From: Carettochelys insculpta
Lineage: Eukaryota; Chordata; Testudines; Carettochelyidae
Assembly (NCBI RefSeq): GCF_033958435.1
Contig: NC_134161.1
Span: forward strand, 1,426,001-1,490,000
Direction: 5' to 3'
DNA: 64,000 nucleotides
Shown here: positions 56,127 to 64,000 of the stretch, one piece after another
Position numbering within the stretch: the stretch's first letter is position 1
Layout: every line of letters starts with the position of its first letter
The notes under the pieces: generated by a model
The model's input: only the letters and a program-made list of their open reading frames with translations
Told to the model about the DNA's origin: nothing
Database searches by the model: none
Translations under genes and position numbers: made by a program

Positions 56127-59100
56127 GCCTCTCCCAGTGCGTATGGGGGCTGGGGGTGTGTCGCCCTTCCCCATGTGAACCCTAAAGCCCTAAACATAAG
56201 AAGGTAAATAAAAAGAAATCCTGCATAGTTGGAGTCTTTATAATGGGGCGGGGGAGGGAGCTTAGTCAACCTGAGGTTAATTTGAACCTTTGTTCTGCAT
56301 AGGACTTTGATTGCTGTTGAACTAGAGAGGAACAGAGAGATAGCCCGGTTAGTCTGTATTCTATCAAAACAAAAAAGCAGTCCAGTAGCGCTTTAAAGAC
56401 TAACGAAATAATTTATTAGGGGATGAGCTGGTAAGGCTGTGATCTGAAGCAGTGGGTCTGTCCCACGAAAGCTCATCCCCTAATAAATTATTTCGTTAGT
56501 CTTTAAAGCGCTACTGGACTGCTTTTTTGTTTCATTTGAATAGGAGTAATTTTACCAGGCATCCCATATTCAGCATAGTGACATATGGCCCAGGACAGAG
56601 TGAAGAACTCCACCCTGGAGCTCTCCTTGTGCAGTGTTTATCAGCTGATTAAGTCTGTTTAGCACTTTGGGATCCTGCAGATTCTATACATGCAAGATGA
56701 TTATCGTCAGTTAAGTCAATCCTTTTTGATTCTTGGAGTAATTTATTAACCGGAGCTGATAGCCCAGGAACCAGCCCAGACTGAGTGGGTAGGGCTTCTG
56801 ATTTTGCTTTTAACTCATGAACTTTGATAAAACTCTCCTGACACACAAAGAGTTAAACTGGTGTTTATTTAAAACCCTGGAAATGGTTACTTGCGTCTCG
56901 GGGCTCTCCTACACAGTAGGGTAGTGCAGGTCACACAGGTGGGCTTTTAGGGCACGCTAATGAGTTGCACACCGGCAGGTGTTCGCTGACCCTGCCAGAG
57001 CGCTCTAAAGGTTTCCTCCGGCACTTTAATGTCATGCTTTCTTCTGGGTGGTAGCTTTAAAAAATGCCCATCCTTTTTTCTCTGCAGCTCTCTGGCCTGT
57101 GGCCGCGGTGGAGGTTCACACTTCCAAGGAAGTGGAGGCTGTGAACGGGACCAATGTACGCCTAAAATGCACCTTTTCCAGCTTCAGCCCGGTTGGTAAG
57201 CGTCTGACGGTGACATGGAACTTCCGGCCCCAGGGAATGAACGCTGCTGAGTCAGTAAGTGGAACCTGTATGCTCCAGTTGCATGACACAGTGTTGCTCA
57301 CCAAAGCCTCTTGGGCTGCAGAGAACTTGCTGCAGTGGAAGTATAAGTAACAATAGAGGGTGTGAGTGTGGGTGGGGCCCACATGATAGCGAGGGCACGA
57401 TATTAACTGTTTAAAAGGCTATGGCTACACTGCAGGATTTTTTTCTGTGTTCTAATGTGTAAATAAGTGATGCTGGAAAATTGCATTCACACAGCTACAG
57501 CATTGTGAAACAGCCACAGCACTGCAAAAGGAGCCTTCGCATGAGCCGATAATAGCTGTGCTTTGTTCTCTCTCTCTCTCCCTCTTAGTTCAAATTACCC
57601 TGCTTGGCTGTTTGAACACTTTTTTTTTCTGTTTTCTTTCATTCTTTCTTTTTTTTTTTTTTTTTGGATAAAAGGGTTCTCTCTGGGAAAAGGAAAAAAA
57701 AAAAAAAAAGAAAAGGAAAGAAAAGCCCAGAGTAGGTTAGTTCAAAGACTCAGTTGACTAATCAGGTCTGTTCTTTGCTGGCCGTGGAGCCTGGTTAGCG
57801 GAAGCGTAGTTAGTGAGTTTTGGCTTGTATGGTTAAATGCTAGGGTCCAAGTGCAGCTGAGCCTGCTTGCCTCACAGTTGAAACTAGGTTGGTGTGTCTG
57901 CTGCAGTCGCAACTCTGGCTTGTGACTTCCCTCACCCTGGGAGAGAAAGCAGGTCAGCAAGGGCCATGCTAAACCTGAAGCATGGTCAATGCAAGTAACG
58001 CCGCGTCAGCGCTGGTGTAAGGAGGGGCCAGTCTGAATCCTGTGTGCCTCAGGAGAGCTCCATCATGATGGGTCAGCTGGTAAAGCATGACTTCTGCCTG
58101 CTCCAGCCAGGTCTCTGCTCCATCCAGCGCTACCCTGGGCCCTCCTGGTTCCCTATGGGCCCCGGTGGATGTGAAGTTGCAGCTGCTTTCAGAGGTGAAG
58201 GGGTGAGGTCACAAGATGGTCCAGGACACCTGCAGCCAGTGTGAGGGAGACATCCACAGGAGAGTGAGAATTTGAGGGGGATGTGCCCTATCAGTCCCAT
58301 GTCCCTGTGCTTGTCTATCGCTCCTGTACACCCATGCTGCACCTCTTGCCTTCGGGCTGACGTGGAGATACCAGTATCTCTGACCTGCCTGTTTTATCAA
58401 TACTTTGAGCATTTGCAGAATGAGGTGGAGCACAAATTCTAGACAGACAGGTATCTCCTCCATACAGCTGGTTGCAGTCACACACTGCACAGTAATGACA
58501 ATGCTTCCGCTCTGACCATCCAGGTGTTCTACTACTATGAGGAGCCCTATCCCCCAACCAGTGGGCGCTTTAAAGAACGAGTTACTTGGGATGGGAACAT
58601 TGGCCGGAATGATGCTTCCATCGTGGTCTGGAACTTGAATGCCAACGACAATGGGACATTCACTTGCCAAGTGAAGAACCCGCCAGATGTGGATGGCATG
58701 ATTGGTGAAATCCAGCTCTGGGTCGTGCAGCAAGGTAGGTGGCCTGGGGCACTTCTGAGGTCGATGTGAAGTTAGCTGGCACAGGGAAGTAGCAGAATGG
58801 ATGATCTCTTACCACTTCGGGGGAATGCATGAAAGAAAAGGAATTGCAAAGGGGCTGTGCGGGGAAACAAATGAGGGCAATAAGAAATGGAGGTGAAGAA
58901 GGTCTGACGTTGGGAGTTCCTGGCTCTCAGGCCTCTCTTAAGTTCCCCTCCCACCAACCCACCCTCTAATTCACCTGTTTCTCTTCTGTGCAGTGCATTT
59001 CTCAGAAATCCACATCCTGCTCCTGGCCATAGGCTCTGCCTGCGCTCTGATGATTCTGTTGGTGATAGTGGTAGTTGTCTGCCGACACTATCAGAACAGA

Positions 59101-60922
59101 CGGCAAGAGAAGAGCGCTGAGATGGTGAACGTGGAACTGTAAGCACAGGGGCTTCTGGGAAACCTCAAAATATGTCGGGGGAAGAGGGGTGAGGTCTGGC
59201 CAGTGGCTAGCATGCCGCAGCAGCCGAGAGCTGATCGTGTAAAATCTACCACTGCCTGCCAATAGCTAGCCACAGGCTGGCAGTCACACTAGCGAGCTCA
59301 CAGAGTGAGTGAACCTCTCTTCTTAATCCTTGGGGGGCCCAGGAAGTCAGAGTAGAAGCCAGCTGTGCTGGAGGGATGTGGGGGAAGCTTAATCTACCTC
59401 TTCTAAGGATAAGCACAGCACCATGGAGTAGTGTCTGGTACCGGGGATATGTTCTGTGTGATTAGGAAGAAGGCGAGCTTCTGTTTGCTAAACCAAGAAA
59501 CACGAACAGTCATTACTTTCTAATCAAGTGTAGCTACAGCTCTGAATTAGTTCAACTAGCTCCTTTGCTAGGAGGGAACAAGAGAGATTGACAACCACTT
59601 ATACACTGAACAGCTACAGCTTGGAGGGCAGAGTCAATATCAGAACACTGTAAGAAGGAGCTGGTGGGCTACAGTCTTTACTTGGCTCAGGACTGTGCAG
59701 ATACTTTGCAGCTGGGAGATGTGTTGGGGGTTAGTGAGCCGTTTGCAGGGGGACCGGCATGGAGGCTGAATGCACAACAGAAGTGTTATGGGCAGTGGCA
59801 TAAAAGACTTCATCACAATAGAGCCATTGTCCAAAAGATATAGATGGTAACAATAAGACAGTGATTGAAACATGTTTAACCAGCTGTGATTGAGCTACTG
59901 TGTAATTTCCAGGACATGCCACTCTGCTGTAGCCTAAACACATGTAAACAGCTATTTAAGGAACTTGCCATGCAAATAAAGGAACCCACAGGATATCATG
60001 TCTTCTAGTGTAATAGACAAGGAGTATGGTGGCACTTAAAAGATATTTGCTCGTCTTTAAAGTGCTACTGGACTCCTTGTTGTTTTTGCTGAAATGGAGT
60101 AACACGATTACCTCCTTGGAGACGTAGGGTACTGAGTTACTGTACGTGGGGCGTGCCCTGGCTGGCTAGGCAGGTGGCGCACCTGGGCAGATGTGTCGGG
60201 AACAGATCTGGGGAATCTGTAGAGATCGGTGCTGCTCTGGATCACCAGAGGTGTTGACTCCATCCCTGCTATTCACCCCTCAGAATCTTTGTGGGGATCG
60301 GGTAATGCTATGACTGGCATTGTATTTGCCAGTCAAACACAGGCTGTGTTTAGCAGGGTGTGAATAGGTCTAGGAGACGGCAAGAGGGCTGCTGTGCTGA
60401 CAGCTGACTTAGCCACACCTGTGCGGGGATATCTCTGGAGAAGGGGTCAGGGGCAATCAAAAGCCAAATGATAGATCCTCTCTTCCTCCTCAGCACCAAC
60501 AAGTCCTGTGTGCACTTCCTACATTGCAGTGTTATTGCCAGGGATCCTAATTTTCCTGGTACCCCCATCCAGCGTTCTCTAAATAAAAACCCATAGAAAT
60601 CCATATTTTTTGTACGTGAAATGAAACACTCTGGGCTGTGGCCCTTTTACTGTCACTTACTGAATAAGTAACACTGATACTTTCACTACATTTTCACTAC
60701 ATTTTAGTTAATATTTTCCCCACAAAATGTAAAAACCCAAATTTCAGGTTTTTCCATGGCAAACTGATTTCTAGGAGCTGTGCTTGTTTCCTCATTGTGA
60801 CTCAGTACCTGGAGCTGCTGGGCAGGTGGAGTCTGATGGCTGTTTTTGCTTCCTTTTCTAGACCTGAAAAGGAGAAGCTGAAGCATGCAGAAGAGAAGGA
60901 AGCTGTCCCATTAGACGACTGA
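49593..60922 (+). CDS. MPZL2: Myelin protein zero-like 2 (epithelial V-like antigen)
   Basis: Single-pass Ig-type homophilic adhesion protein of the MPZ family, described in thymic and other epithelia. Coding exons: 49593-49665, 57088-57254, 58524-58734, 58994-59138 and 60862-60922, phases 1,0,1,2, total 218 residues (human 215). Exon 1 gives the signal peptide ([13 protein letters not shown]), completed by LWPVAAVEV in exon 2. The V-type Ig domain has Cys in [10 protein letters not shown], Trp in TVTWNF, and the second Cys in [18 protein letters not shown], with NGT glycosylation sites. Exon 4 is the transmembrane helix ([18 protein letters not shown]). The tail is short, charged and ends VPLDD. 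Intron 1 is 7.4 kb and full of repeats. Head-to-head with CD3E as in mammals. Confidence 0.95.
49875..50645 (+). mobile_element. CR1 LINE 3' fragment in MPZL2 intron 1
   Basis: It begins near CCTGCACCTGGGGCGGGAGA. The + translation gives [35 protein letters not shown], a stop, then [19 protein letters not shown] and [19 protein letters not shown], and the tail ends GGTCCCTTCCAGCCCTGTGA followed by TTCTGTG. It is one of the better-preserved CR1 copies here, broken by the TAG after FWAPQ. Confidence 0.88.
50685..50766 (+). repeat. (GT)n microsatellite
   Basis: An uninterrupted GT run of about 41 units in MPZL2 intron 1, starting about 40 bp after the CR1 3' end. Its length is likely polymorphic or mis-assembled. 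Confidence 0.95.
51720..51905 (-). mobile_element. tRNA-derived SINE with CR1-like tail
   Basis: The + strand starts with an inverted CR1-like tail (AGAGCTGGAAGGGACCTTGG) and ends with an inverted tRNA-like head (GAGCTCACAACCCTGGGTTT, AGCAGGCCAATGCTC). This matches the known structure of tortoise pol III SINEs, a tRNA-Lys head and a CR1 tail. Confidence 0.6.
52440..52870 (+). mobile_element. CR1/L3-like LINE 3' fragment
   Basis: The ordered blocks are TCATGAATGGTGCAGAG, CACAAGAACTAGGGGTCATG, GTCAGCCTGTGGAATTCCTT and ACTGGGCACTAGGATAAATG, then a GGACCGTTGG tail. Confidence 0.65.
53258..53310 (+). mobile_element. Short Penelope-like end fragment
   Basis: GCTTTTTTGTTTTGGTAGTA with AGACTAGCACGGCTTTCTCT matches the terminal bases of the inverted pairs at 16.5 and 56.4 kb. 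Confidence 0.45.
53959..54374. mobile_element. Non-autonomous DNA transposon with TGTCAAC motifs
   Basis: Termini AGCTACGTCTACACTAG and CTAGTGTAGATGTAGCC-type ends are inverted. Flanking ata trinucleotides form a 3-bp target duplication. The body carries TGTCAAC/GTTGACA motifs in both orientations. It lies in MPZL2 intron 1. Confidence 0.6.
54493..55930 (-). mobile_element. CR1 LINE, older subfamily, in MPZL2 intron 1
   Basis: On + it starts TCATAGAATCCTAGAACTGG (inverted 3' end). It continues with CAACCTCCCTAGGCAATTTA, CTCATAGGTCATGCTTTCTA, AATACTCCAGTTGAGGCCTA, ACCCCATTTGTTATGCTCTT, GGTCAAATGGGATGGTATCA and TTTGCCCTTTTCCAGTCTTT, the complete inverted order of a CR1 3' half. Many mutations and no intact frame. 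Confidence 0.82.
56090..56125 (+). repeat. (GT)n microsatellite
   Basis: About 18 uninterrupted GT units. Confidence 0.9.
56325..56535. mobile_element. Nearly perfect inverted pair of Penelope-like ends
   Basis: CAGTCCAGTAGCGCTTTAAA with GACTAACGAAATAATTTATT on the left is repeated as the exact inverse on the right. The centre has ATCTGAAGCAGTGGGTCTG and CCCACGAAAGCTCATC. Confidence 0.75.
57640..57720 (+). repeat. Poly-T and poly-A tracts
   Basis: Homopolymer T (about 57649-57665) and A (about 57692-57709) runs in MPZL2 intron 2, with potential to form a hairpin. Confidence 0.8.
60010..60118. mobile_element. Inverted Penelope-like end fragments
   Basis: ACAAGGAGTATGGTGGCACT, then TAAAAGA, is mirrored by TCTTTAAAGTGCTACTGGAC with TCCTTGTTG, followed by TGGAGTAACACGATTACC. 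It lies in MPZL2 intron 4. Confidence 0.55.
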
Positions 60923-62940
60923 GGTTTTCTCACTAAAGGGAACATACAGGTCAGGTAAGTGCTTTCCAGCAGCTTTCTGACCCACTGCAGGTTTTGAAAA
61001 GGGTTTTTTTACATGGCTATTGCATGACCTGTGTGAAATGAGTGGGTAGGTCTCAGGCTAGTTCCTAGTGGATAATTGGTCATAGTAAAAACAGCTACTG
61101 TCATAGTCATAGTTAGTACTGACTGGCTTCCTCATTGGCAGCCTTAGTAGACAGACAAGGACTGAATGGGCCTTGGAGGTAGGACTTTGTTCTCGGCCTA
61201 GGGGAGGTTTTTCCAGTCAGGGTTGTTGGTACAGTTGCTATCCATTGTGTAGCAGTTTTGTGGCTAAATAAGAGTGCTATTTTCATCTCTTTTAGATCCT
61301 TTTAAAGCCATTACAGGGAGAACATTCTGCTGCTACCAACAGGTGCTACTGATGTATTTATATATGGTTTTACCTTCACACTTTTTGATGTCATCAGCTG
61401 CCTTAACAATTTTAAGTCCCATGTTGTAGTAATATGTTGTCTTGTTTTCCTTCCTATAGCTTCTTCCCTGCATACGTTTCAAAAGCAGACCACGCCTGAA
61501 TTAGAGATGTCGGATGCTGCAACTGTGTCGTCCCTGCTCACATGTACATTTTTGCCATAGCAAGATGATGGGATTAAAATAACGTGTGAGCTCTTATTTC
61601 CTTCCATTGAAGCAATGCAGGGGAAACTTGTCCTATCAACAGTCAAGTTGTCTTTGGTCTTCAGTCCAGCTGTGGCCATTTGGAGAAATACATGTTCTTT
61701 GCAGAATTTCATTTGATTCATTCTGTTCATGGGGAAAAACATCCCAAGAGAACTATAAGAAATCCAAAAATATCGGAACGGATCTTTCAAAATTCCCAGT
61801 TTAGGATGTGGAAGAATTTTGGAAAAATGCCTTTATTTTTTGTAACTTTACTGTTTTCTCCTTCTTCCCTACAAATCAACCCTCCCCATAGCTGTGAAAA
61901 ACAAAATGGGGAGAAGAATGATACAGTTACTCTGAATGAAAATGGAATAAGGTTAACCCATTGCAAACTATCTGTGCTTCCCAGACATTTATTGATTCTC
62001 ACTTTAATTCTTAGATTTGGTTTGCACTATTTTTTCTTTCTCAGAGCTCTTTAAATGTTTCTAAAATGAAGACTGCTGAGACAGTTTGATCACAGAGGCA
62101 CCTTACTGCAAGAACCACCACATTGTTACTCCAAGTGGAAAGTGTTACGGTTTTGTTCTGTGCAGGTTCTTTTGGTGAAATGATATTTAGAAGTGGATGG
62201 ATTTTTCAGTTGGTGTTTGTTTGGCATTTGTGGTGGCAATGTGTCTGAAAGCAACAGGCTGAGAACCCTCCTATTGCCAGCTGTATAGAGGGCAGGTTCT
62301 ACGGCAGCCTTTTCCATTTCCTATTCTACTGATGCACCAAAATCCTGACTTTTCTCTCTTGTTCCAAACCTAGTTCCCCGCCACTCCTGATTCACCTCAG
62401 TTCTGTCCTGCAGCACCCCTTGATGTTTGTGAGGACAGATACAAAGTTTGCTGGTGCCCTTCAACTTTGGCACGCCACTTCTGTTCCAACCTAGAGAGGC
62501 TGCGAAGTAAACACTACCAGTTGTGCCTAATCGCTATAATCCATATCAAAGTTCAATGGCTGGTCTGGTTCCATTGCATCAAGATTCCAGGAGGTCCTTA
62601 TACCTCCCAGTAATGCAAACAGTAATTTTTTAGATATGCAAATTAAGAAAAATTCCCTTTTGCGGCAATGCTAATTACTGCTCCAGGTTACTAGTAGCGC
62701 ATTCTATTGCTAAATATGTGGTAAACGTATCACATTCAGTGCTGCTGCAAATCCCAGTTAAAAAATAATCAGGATCTCAGAAAGCTTCTGTATTTAATTG
62801 ACATGAAATCAAAATATGATCTTGTTTGTTTAGGAAGCATTTTTATGGTCTGCCTGTGAAGTACTTGTCATGTTATCTCAGTCATTTGTTTTCTTTTCCT
62901 ATCATGGAGTGTCATAAATGAATTTGCTTTCTGGGCAGAC
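60923..62940 (+). other. MPZL2: MPZL2 3' UTR with a spliced non-coding last exon (predicted)
   Basis: After the stop, CAG|GTAAGT at 60954/60955 is a strong donor and TTCCTATAG ending at 61459 a good acceptor, so the 3' UTR probably continues in an exon from 61460, as in mammalian MPZL2. The 32 nt from stop to junction is too short to trigger nonsense-mediated decay. No canonical AATAAA was seen; ATTAAA at 61572 is a weak candidate. The end is unknown. Confidence 0.5.
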
Positions 62941-63446
62941 TCAGAAGTAGTGATACAAATGAAATGTAATGTGGATAAGTGTAAGGTAATGTACATTGGA
63001 AAAAATAACCCCAACTATATACTTACAATATGATGGGGACTAATTTAGCTATAATGAATCAGGAAAGAGATCTTGGAGTTATCGTGGATAGTTCCTTGAA
63101 AACATCCACACAGGGTGCGTCTACGCGACCTGGCTACTTCGAAGTAGCCGGCACAACCTCGAAATAGCACGTGTCGCGTCTACATGCGCCGTGTGCTATT
63201 TCGATGTTGAAATCGATGTTAGGCGGCAAGACATCGAAATTGCTATTCCCATCCGAAGATGAGAATAGCGCCCTACTTCGACGTTCAACATCAAAGTAGG
63301 GCGTGTGTGGATGATCCGCGTCCCGCTACTTCGAAATAGTGGGGTCCTCCATGGCGGCCATCAGCTGAGGGGTTGAGAGATGCTCTGACCAGCACCTGTG
63401 GGGCTCTATGGTCACTGCGTGCAGCAGCCCTTAGCCCAGGGCTTCT

Positions 63447-63479
<33 letters not shown>

Positions 63480-64000
63480 AGCTGGGGGTCCATGCTGCAC
63501 GCACAGAGTCTGCAACCAGTTGTCGGCTCTGTGGATCTTGTGCTGTACAGGCCGAGTGTGTCTGGGAGGGGCCCTTTAAAGGAGTGGCTTGGGACTTTGC
63601 TGGCCCCTTATTTCGACAGGGAGCACTAGTGTGTGTGTACGCTCCACATTTCCTTCCGGGGCAGCTCCTTTTGACGTTTTCCATCACTACTTTGACATTG
63701 AATGTTGACGGCACCAGCCCTAGAGGACGTGTAGACAATACACATCGAAGTAGCCTATTTCATGTTCTTACTTTGAAATAGGCTACTTCGACATAGTGTG
63801 CTAGTGTAGACATAGCTGCAATGTGCAGAGCCAGTCAAAAAGGCAAATAGGATGTTAGGTATTATTAAAAAAGGGATAGAAAATAAGACAAGGAGTATCT
63901 TACTGCCCCTATATAAATCTATGGTACGCCCACATCTTGAATACTGTGTACAGCAGTGGTCTGCTCACCTAGAAAAAGATATCCTGGCACTGGAAGAGGT
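62941..64000 (+). mobile_element. CR1-like LINE fragment, split by a DNA transposon
   Basis: GTAATGTACATTGGAAAAAA with TCTTGGAGTTATCGTGGATA lies before the insertion, and AAAAGGCAAATAGGATGTTA with CCACATCTTGAATACTGTGT after it. The two flanks are contiguous CR1 sequence once 63115-63817 is skipped. It runs off the window end. Confidence 0.75.
63115..63817. mobile_element. TTCGAA-rich non-autonomous DNA transposon, copy 2
   Basis: It is the same family as 23587-24299: shared start GGTGCGTCTACG, shared GGGGTCCTCCATGGCGGCCA and GCGCCCTACTTCGACGTTCA, and shared end GTGTAGACATAGCT. Its central GCT tract is longer (about 63450-63482). Inserted in the CR1 copy, so it is younger than that. Confidence 0.7.

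Noticed and set aside
63412..63781. Frames with poly-Leu or poly-Ser runs
   Set aside because: Translation of the GCT tract inside the DNA transposon copy.
1..64000. Search for CRISPR arrays, prokaryotic operons, rRNA or intact tRNA genes
   Set aside because: None seen. The sequence is vertebrate, and the tRNA-like boxes belong to SINEs.

Overview
The window is vertebrate nuclear DNA, most likely from a turtle or a close sauropsid. Genes are split by GT-AG introns. The repeats are CR1-type LINEs, tRNA-derived SINEs with CR1-like tails, Penelope-like elements (PLEs), short palindromic DNA transposons and one recent Ty3/gypsy element. The turtle assignment is an inference from this repeat mix.

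Three protein-coding genes could be assembled exon by exon with matching splice phases. CD3 gamma/delta runs on the + strand (coding 13266-20441, six exons, 172 residues). CD3 epsilon runs on the - strand (coding 37559-28546, 176 or 183 residues). MPZL2 runs on the + strand (coding 49593-60922, five coding exons, 218 residues). CD3G/D and CD3E converge tail to tail, and CD3E and MPZL2 diverge head to head. This is the mirror image of the human order MPZL2-CD3E-CD3D-CD3G-UBE4A, with one gamma/delta gene in place of CD3D plus CD3G. A CpG island at 0.78-1.6 kb lies where the UBE4A promoter (- strand) would be expected. No UBE4A coding exon is visible.

Layout: 1-13 kb holds the CpG island, LINE and hAT remnants, a PLE interrupted by a palindromic MITE, a Ty3/gypsy element with two identical 395-bp LTRs and a CR1 reverse-transcriptase copy. 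13.2-20.7 kb is CD3G/D. 20.7-27.7 kb is intergenic with CR1 pieces, a TTCGAA-rich DNA element and a probable solo LTR. 27.8-37.6 kb is CD3E, whose large introns hold a PLE and a tandem duplication. 37.6-49 kb is intergenic with SINEs, PLE ends and a LINE. 49-62.9 kb is MPZL2 with its CpG island, and the end is a CR1 copy split by a second TTCGAA-rich element.

CD3 gamma/delta and CD3 epsilon are signalling subunits of the T-cell receptor complex. Each shows an Ig domain, a membrane-proximal CxxC, an acidic transmembrane residue and one ITAM. MPZL2 is an adjacent Ig-type adhesion protein, linked to the pair by conserved synteny rather than by a shared pathway.

The most notable observation is that the 21-nt mini-exon encoding the CD3 epsilon N-terminus is present twice. 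Both copies have intact splice sites and compatible phase, and they sit in an approximately 2.2-kb tandem duplication whose mini-exon-bearing half looks homogenised. A second theme is the many PLE 3' ends arranged as inverted pairs, some carrying a hammerhead-ribozyme-like core.
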